In this document: positions 32,182-40,721 of the stretch, one piece after another
Layout: each line of letters starts with the position of its first letter
How positions within the stretch are numbered: position 1 is the first letter of the stretch
Source: a virus
Reading direction: 5' to 3' (one strand)
DNA: 64,000 nucleotides
Virus record (IMG/VR): IMGVR_UViG_3300035137_000026
Location: 1 to 64,000 of that record
The notes under the pieces: generated by a model
Seen by the model: only the letters and a program-made list of their open reading frames with translations
The model's database searches: none
Told to the model about the DNA's origin: nothing
Made by a program: the position numbers and the translations under genes

Positions 32182-32424
32182 TTATCTTTCTTTGGTTCTC
32201 CAGGCCTCCCACCTAGATTGAGCTTGGTCTGACTCGTAGCCAGATGGTTCGTTGTTCATTCTTGCTTCATATCTATCTGTCTCTGCTTCTCCTCGGGCGT
32301 CCAGCATCTCATCTAGCTCATCATCGTCTAGCTCTTCGCACTGGCAGCCCTCGCAGAGGTGGTAGCTATCTCCACACCTGCTACAGGTTCCTCTGGCGTC
32401 TGCTGGGTGGGGTTCTCTGAACAT
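32182..32424 (-). CDS. Acidic zinc protein, 80 aa
   Basis: CSRCGDSYHLCEGCQCEELDDDELDEML, three Cys pairs then an acidic helix. Confidence 0.65.
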   Translation of the reverse strand: MFREPHPADARGTCSRCGDSYHLCEGCQCEELDDDELDEMLDARGEAETDRYEARMNNEPSGYESDQAQSRWEAWRTKER

Positions 32425-32449
32425 TTCTTCTTCTTCGGGCGAATATCCT

Positions 32450-32671
32450 CTATGTGGCTACTGGTAGCAAGGTCTCATTGTCCTTACCTCCAAAGAGTCT
32501 CTTCCATATGCAAGTAAGGAGTGACTTCTTACGGAGGATTGGTTGCTTGGTGGCTATTAGTCTATCAGTAGCGGCATGATCTGTTGTCCCCTAGTCGGCT
32601 AGGTGCTCAATCATCCTATGAGCACTTTTGGTGCAGGTCTCATCCATCTGTTGGTCTGTTAATGTATACAT
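32450..32671 (-). CDS. Small protein interrupted by TAG
   Basis: ATG 32671 (GGAG upstream): MYTLTDQQMDETCTKSAHRM...LAD, TAG 32591-32593, GTTDHAATDRLIATKQPILRKK...LFGGKDNETLLPVAT, stop. One frame, coding-like on both sides. Confidence 0.55.
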
Positions 32672-32685
32672 ATAGTATCTCCTTG

Positions 32686-32716
32686 AGTCGGCGGCCGGAA
32701 TTGAACCGGAATCTCA
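32686..32716 (-). other. tRNA 3'-half-like sequence
   Basis: T-arm TCCGG-TTCAATT-CCGGC and acceptor strand CGCCGAC plus T. No matching 5' acceptor strand was found within the next 180 nt upstream. Confidence 0.35.
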
Positions 32717-32899
32717 GAATTATTGTATTCTTGTGCTGCCAAAGATAGATCGGTGTAGTAATTCTAGTGGCCAAGTCCACCATGGGACATAGAGTTCGGT
32801 AATATAATTATTTGCCTTAGCTCTAAGCCACCACTTACATAAAATCTTTGGTCATCCTTTGCCTATAATATAGTTGTTACCCATTTATTATCCTTCTAG

Positions 32900-32972
32900 A
32901 GTCTGTGACTGGATTTGAACCAGTGTCCATCTTGATTTGCAATCAAGTGCCTTGCCGCTCGGCCACACAGAC
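32900..32972 (-). tRNA. tRNA-Cys(GCA)
   Basis: Perfect acceptor GTCTGTG/CACAGAC, D-arm GCC/GGC, stem CTTGA/TCAAG with loop TTGCAAA, T-arm ACTGG-TTCAAAT-CCAGT, discriminator T as usual for Cys. Confidence 0.96.
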
Positions 32973-33416
32973 TTGATATCTATGTGTATTTTGCTCTTTG
33001 GCAGTTACTTTCCTGTGACAGTTTGCACATAGGCAGATGCATTTGTTTATCTCTTTCTCGATTATATACCACGATTTTCGGCTGCTAATTATTTCACTAA
33101 TATTCCCCACTTTAGTGTTAGGGTCTATATGGTGAAAGTCTAGAACTAATGGATTAGTTTCTCCGCATTGAGCGCAAGGATTATGTTTAAAGAGCTGTAG
33201 TAGTTGTCGTTGTACATATAGAAGGTATTTGTGTCTGTTAGATTTAGCTCTCTTAATATACTTTGTACGATTCTTTTCGTAGTGTTGTTTGTAGGTCTTC
33301 TTGCGTAATTGCTTATAGCAGTTCTTACAGTATGAGCTACGTCTAATACCCTTTTGTTTCCAGAAAAACTCAGTTTCTGGTTTTACTTGATTGCATTTTG
33401 TACACTGTTTGTCCAT
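32943..33416 (-). CDS. HNH endonuclease
   Basis: 157 aa: CTKCNQVKPETEFF...YCKNC, CAQCGETNPLVLDFHHIDPN and CLCANCHRKV, the same architecture as the HNH protein at 6917. Its last 10 codons and stop lie inside tRNA-Cys, suggesting insertion next to a tRNA. Confidence 0.88.
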   Translation of the reverse strand: MDKQCTKCNQVKPETEFFWKQKGIRRSSYCKNCYKQLRKKTYKQHYEKNRTKYIKRAKSNRHKYLLYVQRQLLQLFKHNPCAQCGETNPLVLDFHHIDPNTKVGNISEIISSRKSWYIIEKEINKCICLCANCHRKVTAKEQNTHRYQVCVAERQGT

Positions 33417-33472
33417 ATGCTAATTTTAGCGATATGGACTGCAAATAGCAAATCAGTTTTGGATCTGCTCAG

Positions 33473-34033
33473 CTATGCCGACGGGTAAAGTTTGTGTTCT
33501 AGAATATATTTGAATACCTCGGGAGCCAGTAGTCTACTTATTTGTTCAATGGTAAGTGCGCTGTTTATTAGCTGTCGGACCTCCGTTGAACTGGCATCAT
33601 GCTGGTGCTGAATTATTTCTCCTGGTGGGTCTTCCACTCCTGGCCGGGTAACCCAAATTGGTGGAGCTAAACTAAGTACTTCCTCTGAAGTTTTCCAATC
33701 CTTCATTTTCCAATAGTTATCAGCTCCTAGTATAAGATTGAACTCCTTGCCCTGGTTGCCAGCCTTGAGGTACTTTAAGATTTCTACTGAGTAGGTGGAC
33801 TTGATTTCAGCTTCAGCTGTGGAGACGAGCATTTGTGGGTTCTCTTTGATCATTAAATAGCACATGGCTGCACGGTGATGGAATGAGGTGGGTTCTTTAC
33901 CGAAGGCATGTTTCCAGCATGGAAGGAACCAAACTGCATCGACAAGCTTTCGGCCAAGGACTGCTTCTGCAATCGCATAGTGTCCTAGATGTGGAGGATC
34001 GAAGGTTCCGCCGAGAATTCCTACCTTTGTCAT
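33473..34033 (-). CDS. nadD: Nicotinate-nucleotide adenylyltransferase
   Basis: 186 aa. GILGGTFDPPHLGHYAIAEA is the nucleotidyltransferase (T/H)xGH signature region, and SSTEVR the C-terminal ISSTxIR motif. Converts nicotinate mononucleotide plus ATP to NaAD. Directly downstream of nadE. Confidence 0.93.
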   Translation of the reverse strand: MTKVGILGGTFDPPHLGHYAIAEAVLGRKLVDAVWFLPCWKHAFGKEPTSFHHRAAMCYLMIKENPQMLVSTAEAEIKSTYSVEILKYLKAGNQGKEFNLILGADNYWKMKDWKTSEEVLSLAPPIWVTRPGVEDPPGEIIQHQHDASSTEVRQLINSALTIEQISRLLAPEVFKYILEHKLYPSA

Positions 34034-34046
34034 CGATTACTCCTTA

Positions 34047-34817
34047 TTATACCCTTAAGTAGTGAGGGATGCCAAGGTTCTTATGTCTATTGGCTGTGAT
34101 TAGCTTCTCGATGTATATGCGTGTTTTGGAATTATCGGTTGAGCCGCTTTCTATTACCTTGAGCCACCTATCAATCTCGTCGTATGTTATTCCGAGTTCG
34201 TTCTCGTCTGTTTGTCCAAGCCAGAGGCCTGCTGAGGGAGCCTTCTCTATTACGAATTGTGGTAGCTCAAGGATTTTAGCCATCTCGAAGACTTCTGTCT
34301 TATAGAATCCCATGATGGGCTCTATGTCACAGCCACCATCTCCAAACTTGGTGGCATATCCTAGCAAGGCCTCTGTCTTGTTGGTCGTGCCGGCTACGAG
34401 TCCATTGCATTGCCCGGCTGCTGCGTATAGAGTTAGCATGCGGAATCTTGCTTTGGTGTTTGCAGGCATTAGAGCATTTAGGTCTTCAAGTGCTCCTATA
34501 GCGTGACCGAGGCAGGCAATATCTTCTCGATAATCAGCCCACCAAGAGTTGAAGGTATTTTCGAGATCCATGGTAAAGGTCCGGATGCCTAGGCAGCTTC
34601 CAATGCTTTCTGCATCTATGGCATCTTGTAACTGGGAGTAACACGGCATAATAAGGCCAATGACATTGAGTGGCCCTAGCGCCTCTGCGCAGATTCTTGC
34701 TGTCAGGGCTGAATCAATGCCACCAGAGAGGCCGACGACGGCTTTAGTCATTCCTGCTGTTAGGAAGTATTTCTTTGTCCACTGGACTACTTTCTGTATT
34801 TCTTTTCTTAAGCTCAT
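34047..34817 (-). CDS. nadE: NH3-dependent NAD+ synthetase
   Basis: 256 aa. VVGLSGGIDSALTARI is the PP-loop; NKTEALLGYATKFGDGGCD and the C-terminal IPHYLRV-like end match NadE. No glutaminase domain, so ammonia is used. Amidates NaAD to NAD+. Confidence 0.94.
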   Translation of the reverse strand: MSLRKEIQKVVQWTKKYFLTAGMTKAVVGLSGGIDSALTARICAEALGPLNVIGLIMPCYSQLQDAIDAESIGSCLGIRTFTMDLENTFNSWWADYREDIACLGHAIGALEDLNALMPANTKARFRMLTLYAAAGQCNGLVAGTTNKTEALLGYATKFGDGGCDIEPIMGFYKTEVFEMAKILELPQFVIEKAPSAGLWLGQTDENELGITYDEIDRWLKVIESGSTDNSKTRIYIEKLITANRHKNLGIPHYLRV

Positions 34818-35076
34818 TCTTCATTTCGCTTTCTACGCTATTGAAAGCGTCCTTAATTGTGGTCTCTACGGTTCCAGCCATTGAGTCTAGGATAAAGTTC
34901 CAGTTATGGACAAAGACTGGATCAGAGTCATTCTCTACTGGTAGTCTGTTTCCTTTGAGTTGAGTGCAGACGAGCTGCATGCCGTCAAATAGGCCTTGAA
35001 GATACAGAGCGATCTGGTCGTGACTGAAACCTTGGCCTGACAGCTTCCTTAGGAGATTCGCAATGATTTCTTGCAT
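34744..35076 (-). CDS. Hypothetical protein, 110 aa
   Basis: Helical protein (LLRKLSGQGFSHDQIALYLQGLF). The C-terminus overlaps nadE by 74 nt in another frame and pncB overlaps its start by 28 nt. Confidence 0.6.
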   Translation of the reverse strand: MQEIIANLLRKLSGQGFSHDQIALYLQGLFDGMQLVCTQLKGNRLPVENDSDPVFVHNWNFILDSMAGTVETTIKDAFNSVESEMKNELKKRNTESSPVDKEILPNSRND

Positions 35077-36245
35077 AGTGCTATCTCTTCTTCTGTGCCA
35101 GTATGCTTGCCTTCAGTATCAGATAGCTTAACAACAGGTAGCCACTTACTCTCTCCATATGGCTTGCAATGGCTCATCTTAATAACCATATTAAGTGGCT
35201 TAACGCCTTTAATGTCATTGGTAAGGTTGGTGCCAATGCCAAATGAGCACTTGATCCCTATGTTATCACATTCTTTCTTGAGTTTTGTGGCTACTAGTGG
35301 GCTCAGACTGTCTGAGAATACAATTGTTTTGGATTCAGGGCTGATTCCTAGCTCTATATAATGGTCTTTGACTCTGTGTGCAAAGGCGAATGGGTCGCCT
35401 GAGTCATGCCGTACACCGTCGAATAGCTTGGCGTACTTGGAGCCAAATACCCTAAAGAATGACCTGCTGGTGAATGTATCAGGTAAGGTAATTCCTAGGT
35501 TTCCGTGATATACGTCAACCCAGTGCTTGAGTGCCATATGGTTTGCTTCTTGGTATCCGTACTTGGCTCCATGAAACATGAACCATTCATGTGCCTGCGT
35601 TCCAATAGGTTTGGTAGCATATTCTTGAGCTAGGTGTAGGTTGCTGGTGCCAACAAAGTTGTCTGGTGCAGTAATGGAGTGAACATGCACAATACCGGCA
35701 TGGTGTTTGGCTGAGAACCTCCTGCGAGTGCCAAAGTCAGCATATGCTATGCCAGCCTTGGTAAGATCTTGTGCCTTCATTGCGGTACGGACCACTGCTT
35801 CTTGGATTGAATCTTCATCTGCTTTGGCTGTCATCCTGAAGTACAGCTCGGAGATGACTGCCATCAGCTTCACTTCCCATAGAATTGTGCGGTACCATGG
35901 ACCTTTGATCATAACCCACAATCTACCATCTGGCATGCAGGTGGCGTTCACATCTTTGTAGTTGTATTGATAACCTCTCAGGAAATCGATGAAAACTGGG
36001 GTTAGGAACGGGCAGGCTACTTGAAGCCAAGCTGCCTCATCATATGTGAGGTGCAAGTCTCCCATCATCTCTATCTCTTCCTTTAGCCGGTTAATAAACC
36101 CTTTTGGGAATTTTGTGTTCCCCCTATTGGTAAAGTTATAAATAGCTTGAGCATGTGGATAGCACTGGCATACAGCTTGGCACATGGTCAGCTTGTAGAG
36201 GTCGTCATCCAGCATGCTTTTAATGATTGGAGTGGCCGAGCCCAT
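35049..36245 (-). CDS. pncB: Nicotinate phosphoribosyltransferase
   Basis: 398 aa. MLDDDLYKLTMCQAV N-terminus, YADFGTRRRFS, HDSGDPFAFAHRV and FGIGTNLTND phosphate-binding end are NAPRT motifs. Converts nicotinic acid and PRPP to nicotinate mononucleotide. Because a nicotinamidase and NadE are present, NAPRT fits better than NAMPT. Confidence 0.9.
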   Translation of the reverse strand: MGSATPIIKSMLDDDLYKLTMCQAVCQCYPHAQAIYNFTNRGNTKFPKGFINRLKEEIEMMGDLHLTYDEAAWLQVACPFLTPVFIDFLRGYQYNYKDVNATCMPDGRLWVMIKGPWYRTILWEVKLMAVISELYFRMTAKADEDSIQEAVVRTAMKAQDLTKAGIAYADFGTRRRFSAKHHAGIVHVHSITAPDNFVGTSNLHLAQEYATKPIGTQAHEWFMFHGAKYGYQEANHMALKHWVDVYHGNLGITLPDTFTSRSFFRVFGSKYAKLFDGVRHDSGDPFAFAHRVKDHYIELGISPESKTIVFSDSLSPLVATKLKKECDNIGIKCSFGIGTNLTNDIKGVKPLNMVIKMSHCKPYGESKWLPVVKLSDTEGKHTGTEEEIALCKKSLRIS

Positions 36246-36254
36246 TCTTTCCTC

Positions 36255-36368
36255 CTAGTCGGCGAAGATGTTAAAAGTTGCCTTGCAAATATCGCCGATG
36301 ATTGGTGCTTTGAATGCAGTGCACAGAATAAGGACTACTGCTACAATTCCTATGATCCGCTATATCAT
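36255..36368 (-). CDS. Small TM protein with TAG at codon 3
   Basis: ATG ATA TAG then RIIGIVAVVLILCTAFKAPIIGDICKATFNIFAD and TAG. A single hydrophobic helix. Reads MIWRIIG... if the stop is Trp. Confidence 0.5.
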
Positions 36369-36370
36369 GT

Positions 36371-36688
36371 CTACCTCTTCGTCGTAATCTTATATGTCTT
36401 GTTATCCTTAGTAAATATGAGCTGTGCTCTGTCCGCCTAGAGCTGCATGTCGTGGCTAAGGTTCGGGTCTCGGATTTTCTTTATCTCAATGGGATAGATC
36501 TCTGATAAGTCTTGTGAGGCAAGGGCATTCATCTCATTGAGGTCTACTACTAAGATGCCGGCCGTGTGGATATCTATTATGCACTGCTGGAGGCTCTGGG
36601 CTATAGTTAGCACTGTAAGTTTGTTGTGTTGTTTGAAGGCTTTTGAGAACAGTTGGCAGAATACATGAGTGTTCTTAACGTGCCTCAT
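36371..36688 (-). CDS. Small protein interrupted by TAG
   Basis: From ATG 36688: MRHVKNTHVFCQLFSKAFKQ...LSHDMQL, TAG 36437-36439, ADRAQLIFTKDNKTYKITTKR, stop. The frame also extends 12 codons upstream to ATA 36724 with AGGA in front, a possible mutated start. Confidence 0.5.
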
Positions 36689-36720
36689 GCTATAGCCAAC
36701 AGGTTTTCTGCTCTTGAGGA

Positions 36721-36921
36721 TTATGTCTTCCTGAGAACGGCCTTCATCCTTCTTTGGACGAATGCTCCTTTGTAATTCTTGAAGCTCATCAGCTCCTGAA
36801 TCACTACCAGTGCGGGTATAGGCTCGCCACAGCTGTCTACGAATGATGATATACCGTTAGAGAATACTGTAGCTAGGACTGTGGGCTTCATGGTGTTGAG
36901 GAAGTATGAGTCTTCAAGCAT
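36721..36921 (-). CDS. Hypothetical protein, 66 aa
   Basis: MLEDSYFLNTMKPTVLATVF..., intact and unclassified. Confidence 0.6.
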   Translation of the reverse strand: MLEDSYFLNTMKPTVLATVFSNGISSFVDSCGEPIPALVVIQELMSFKNYKGAFVQRRMKAVLRKT

Positions 36922-36966
36922 TCTGCTGTTTTCTGTTATGCTGTTTGGTCGTTGAGCTTGGGCATA

Positions 36967-37773
36967 TTACACCAGTACTTTCGTGGTTGTGGACAGCTTC
37001 ATCCCCTTGGCTGTCATTTCTTTAATGAAGTCGTCTTGGAGGTTCTCGAAGCCTTGGACTGGAGAAGTCCCGTCAGCCAAGAGAACCAGCTTCTCGATCA
37101 CCTTGGGGTCGCTGAATCCATCAGCGACATCCCTTACGGTGTTGGCTAGGCAATGAGAGCCGGCCTCTCCTGCGATGAGGACCATGTCGGTCTTCTCGAG
37201 AGTCTGGATGAGCCTGGTGTTCAGCTGTGTTGTAGGGTCGTTGGGATCTGGCACTTCTGCCTTGACGCCGCTGTAGTGTTCGGTGAAGATATTGCTGCCC
37301 TTGGAGACGAAATCGATGGTTTTGAACTTTTTGTCGGCCCACTTGTTGAGTGCGTCCAGCACTTCAGGAACCACGGTGGCTCCAGGGCTGCCAATGAGAC
37401 AGTGGGGAGGCCAGATGCACAGTGGGTACCGCCCACTTGCTTCCAGAGCCTCAGTATAAGCTATCATCCTGGGTGTCAGGTCTGGCTGGGTGGTGTACCA
37501 GACGGCATTTTTGATGTCGTTGGATGTGATGATGGTGAAGGGGTCGGGCTGCTGGCTGCTGGCATTCTTCCACATGGCAGGGTGCGCAACGTCGATCAGG
37601 TGGTGCTGGTCCAACGTGACGTGGATATCTTCTAGCTTGCCCCCTAGCCTAGCGATCATGTCTGCTATCCGGAGCATGTCATTCTCTGCCCCTGTGACGT
37701 AAAGATTGCCTTGTGGGTTACAGAAGTCATGCTGCGGATCGATCAGCAGCAGGTGTACTTTGGCGAATGACAT
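36967..37773 (-). CDS. pncA: Nicotinamidase (isochorismatase family)
   Basis: 268 aa. LLLIDPQHDFCNP supplies the catalytic Asp, DQHHLIDVAHPAMW the metal-binding His pair, and AGEAGSHCLANTV the catalytic Cys. Deamidates nicotinamide to nicotinic acid, the first step of the NAD route here and the way to reuse the nicotinamide released by KptA. Confidence 0.88.
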   Translation of the reverse strand: MSFAKVHLLLIDPQHDFCNPQGNLYVTGAENDMLRIADMIARLGGKLEDIHVTLDQHHLIDVAHPAMWKNASSQQPDPFTIITSNDIKNAVWYTTQPDLTPRMIAYTEALEASGRYPLCIWPPHCLIGSPGATVVPEVLDALNKWADKKFKTIDFVSKGSNIFTEHYSGVKAEVPDPNDPTTQLNTRLIQTLEKTDMVLIAGEAGSHCLANTVRDVADGFSDPKVIEKLVLLADGTSPVQGFENLQDDFIKEMTAKGMKLSTTTKVLV

Positions 37774-37782
37774 TTCTTTCTC

Positions 37783-39162
37783 TTATTTTGCTTTCATATT
37801 CATGATTGGTTTTATCTGCTCAACCAGCCCGACTGTTGGAATAATAGCTTGCTGGATCTCTTCTGGGTTTTTGTATGCTTCCGGCGCTTCATCCAGTGGG
37901 ATGGCTGAGGTATAGATGCCGTTCATTGCTTTCTCGGCATCTTCTTGCTTTAGTATCTGCTTAGCTTTGGTGCGGCTCATAGCTCTACCAGCACCATGCG
38001 GAGCCGAGAAGTTCCAGGACTTTTCTGCCCATCCTGTACAGATCCAAGTACCGTCCTTCATATTGAACGGAATGATGACTTTCTCTCTGTAGGCAGCAAC
38101 GGCCCCCTTTCGGATTATGAGGTCCTTTGGGCTAATGTAGTTATGTACTGTCTCTACCTGCTCAAGTATTGATCTGCTAACCCTTTCGGTTGCAAGAAGT
38201 CTTGGTCTTAGCCTGTTCTGAACTGCTGGCTTAGGAACAATGTTGCTCAGGACATCCTGCATAATGGCAGCTCTGTTATGGGTAGCATAGCACTGGGCAA
38301 ATGCCATGTCGTATAAATAGTCATACATAGCCTTGCCCATAAGTGGTTCCAAGCCCTTCTGGCTAATGCCGCTAGTGATTCCAAGCTGTGCTCGTAGCTC
38401 TTGGATCTTCCTCTGGGTGTCTTTGGGTGATGTAGTCTTCTTGATTTGCTCAATCTGCTGCTGGTAGTTACCTTCCGTTGACTGCTTCTGCATTGCGGCG
38501 GCGAGTCTTTGGTGGTATTCGCAGACATTTTTGCCTAGCTGTCTTGAGCCGCTATGAACTATTACCCATAGAAGATCTTCGTTGGTTGATGAGATCCCTA
38601 TCTCGATGAAGTGATTCCCACCACCAAGAGTGCCAATTCCATTGAGTGCTCTTTGGAAGTCCTGTCCTATCTTGGCGCAAAGTGCTTGAAACCAAGTATG
38701 GTTGATCCTAGGTGGTTTTGGAGTGCTTGTACCAAACTTTTCACGCAACCTAATCCACAGTTGGTCCAAGCTTGATTGTGCCTCGGTGTAGAACTTGTGA
38801 CCGTCTTCGAGAGCATAGGTTCCGGTTGTATGATAATGTACTTCGAAACCGAATGGGATTCTGTCTCTGATTTGTTTATCTAGAGCGGCTAGATCCATGC
38901 CCTTCGGCTTCTGTATCTGGATACCGAGCATTCCACAGCCGATATCTACTCCAACCACGTTGGGGATAACCATCTCTGTCAGTGGCATAGTGAATCCAAT
39001 TACGGATCCTTTGCCAGTGTGGCAGTCTGGCATAATTCTGACTGGCTCAGTGAATGCCGGGTGGTTAAGCATGGTATAGATCTGACTAATACACTCTTGC
39101 TCTACATTCTCTTGCTTGGCAAAAATAATTGCCTTTGAGTATCGTCCCTGGATCTCGAACAT
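37783..39162 (-). CDS. rtcB: RNA-splicing ligase RtcB
   Basis: 459 aa from ATG 39162. Motifs: MPDCHTGKGSVIG, VGVDIGCGM (Mn2+-binding Asp/Cys), LGGGNHFIE, VHSGSRQLG and APHGAGRAMSR containing the His that is guanylylated. Joins 2',3'-cyclic-phosphate and 5'-OH RNA ends using GTP. Sits directly before thg1 and the NAD genes. Confidence 0.96.
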   Translation of the reverse strand: MFEIQGRYSKAIIFAKQENVEQECISQIYTMLNHPAFTEPVRIMPDCHTGKGSVIGFTMPLTEMVIPNVVGVDIGCGMLGIQIQKPKGMDLAALDKQIRDRIPFGFEVHYHTTGTYALEDGHKFYTEAQSSLDQLWIRLREKFGTSTPKPPRINHTWFQALCAKIGQDFQRALNGIGTLGGGNHFIEIGISSTNEDLLWVIVHSGSRQLGKNVCEYHQRLAAAMQKQSTEGNYQQQIEQIKKTTSPKDTQRKIQELRAQLGITSGISQKGLEPLMGKAMYDYLYDMAFAQCYATHNRAAIMQDVLSNIVPKPAVQNRLRPRLLATERVSRSILEQVETVHNYISPKDLIIRKGAVAAYREKVIIPFNMKDGTWICTGWAEKSWNFSAPHGAGRAMSRTKAKQILKQEDAEKAMNGIYTSAIPLDEAPEAYKNPEEIQQAIIPTVGLVEQIKPIMNMKAK

Positions 39163-39182
39163 TGCTTTATATCTCAACAGAG

Positions 39183-40028
39183 CTAAAACTCGAAGGCTGG
39201 TGGTAATGGTTCTGCGCCCTCGAAGATACACTCTACCCGGTTAGGGATACTAGTTAGCTTAGGAAACACGACCATCTCAACATCAGTTCGTTCGATTGTC
39301 ATGTTGGGGTTCTTTCGTGCATAGTGTTTGGGTGGAAGTTGTTCTATCTCTTCAGCTATGAATGGTCTTTTCCTCTTGACTCTCCTGAAGTAGGAGCCTC
39401 TCTTCTCCTGTGGAGAGTAATGGTTCCAGTTAATCCCATATTTTTGGAAGAGCATTTCCTGAAGCTCTGGTGTCTGCTTCCCTTGCATCTCCTGATGGGA
39501 GAACTTGCTTTGTGCCACTGCTAGGATGCTGTTTCTGGTGGCATCCAGCTCCCTCCAGATTAGACAGTTTACAGCCTCTGTGAGTGATGGTACCTGAAAT
39601 ACACGGCAATCGAAGGTAGCTGGCGGCTTGTGGAAGAATAGCTGTGCACGTTCGTTCATATCTGCTTTAACAGTTTTCTGTACTTCTATATTGAAGTAGG
39701 CTGTGCACATGCTTGCTAGCACACTATTCATCTTCTGGAGCTTGCCATCGAAGAAGATTTGGCTCTCTATATCGTCGCTGTAGAATATAAGGGTGATTTC
39801 ATCAGATTGGGTGTATCCAATAACAGCGCATGTCTCTTGTACGAGTCTCTTTGTGGTGATCTGCATCATCTCCATGAACTTGCTATCGAATGGGCGGTCT
39901 AGGCCTTTAGTCCATGTGTGGAATGCTCTCCCGTCGAGGCGGGCAATTATAGGCAGAAGTGGAATTGCTTTCATTGCCCAGTTCTTCTCGTAGAGCTTTA
40001 TTCTATCGCTAAGTGTTATCTTATCCAT
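39183..40028 (-). CDS. thg1: tRNA-His guanylyltransferase-like 3'-5' polymerase
   Basis: 281 aa from ATG 40028. IIARLDGRAFHTWTKGLDRPFD and IGYTQSDEITLIF carry the metal-binding carboxylates; FDCRVFQVPSLTEAVN and ATRNSI follow as in Thg1. Adds nucleotides to 5' ends; Thg1-like enzymes can also repair truncated or mispaired tRNA 5' ends. Confidence 0.94.
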   Translation of the reverse strand: MDKITLSDRIKLYEKNWAMKAIPLLPIIARLDGRAFHTWTKGLDRPFDSKFMEMMQITTKRLVQETCAVIGYTQSDEITLIFYSDDIESQIFFDGKLQKMNSVLASMCTAYFNIEVQKTVKADMNERAQLFFHKPPATFDCRVFQVPSLTEAVNCLIWRELDATRNSILAVAQSKFSHQEMQGKQTPELQEMLFQKYGINWNHYSPQEKRGSYFRRVKRKRPFIAEEIEQLPPKHYARKNPNMTIERTDVEMVVFPKLTSIPNRVECIFEGAEPLPPAFEF

Positions 40029-40212
40029 TTGATTTATCTTTGCAGGTGTGTTGGGTTGCATCTTCTTCGAATAGTCGCCAGACTGGTCTATATCTACTAC
40101 CAATATTTCTCCAGTGTGGTGCGGTTTGCTGGCAGTGCCGGCATGTCTTAGTTCCGTTGGGGCCATATAGCATTTCTTCTATCATGCTGTTGTCATTTAT
40201 TCAGTCGGCCAT
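40021..40212 (-). CDS. Zinc-finger protein with TGA at codon 4
   Basis: ATG GCC GAC TGA, then INDNSMIEEMLYGPNGTKTCRHCQQTAPHWRNIG...EEDATQHTCKDKSNG and TAA. Cys pair plus a His/Cys tail. The stop overlaps the thg1 start. Confidence 0.55.
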
Positions 40213-40226
40213 ATCTTCTATTGGAG

Positions 40227-40721
40227 TTACCTCCAACTGGTGTCGCCCTCTAGGGTATAGACGACAACCTCTACATCTTGGGCAAGGAGGGTTTCTTTGA
40301 TAAGGCCCTCTATGACCTGCCATGTGCCGCCTGCTAGCCCGCAACCAATACGGGGAATATGTACACTGGCTTCTTGTTGCTTAGCATGTGTGGCTAGCTT
40401 GTTAAGGCACTGGCGGACCCTGTCGTATCTGATTGGAGGGATGTTTCCGTAGGGCTTGGTGTCGTGTTGTCCGATCATGTTGCAGACGTAAGTGTCGTCC
40501 TCAACCTGGACAAGTTGTGTCATGCCGAGAGTAAAATCTGGCATGTCATCTGCACCTTTTGCCCAGTGGCGATAACTCTTCTCGGGAAGCTCCCACTTGT
40601 TTGAAAGGGCAACCACGAAGCCACGACCCCATCTGCCTTTGTTGTTGCAGATGTGTGCAATAATTTTGTTTCCGTCGCCTTGTGGCTCGAGAGTATCACC
40701 TGTTACGTACTTGATCGTCAT
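40227..40721 (-). CDS. Macro-domain protein (ADP-ribose 1''-phosphate phosphatase type)
   Basis: 164 aa. MTIKYVTGDTLEP...NKIIAHICNNKGRWGRGFVVALSNKW is the ADP-ribose-binding start, and VHIPRIGCGLAGGTWQVIEGLI the second loop, as in Poa1-like macro proteins. These remove the 1''-phosphate from ADP-ribose 1''-phosphate, the product downstream of Tpt1. Confidence 0.9.
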   Translation of the reverse strand: MTIKYVTGDTLEPQGDGNKIIAHICNNKGRWGRGFVVALSNKWELPEKSYRHWAKGADDMPDFTLGMTQLVQVEDDTYVCNMIGQHDTKPYGNIPPIRYDRVRQCLNKLATHAKQQEASVHIPRIGCGLAGGTWQVIEGLIKETLLAQDVEVVVYTLEGDTSWR

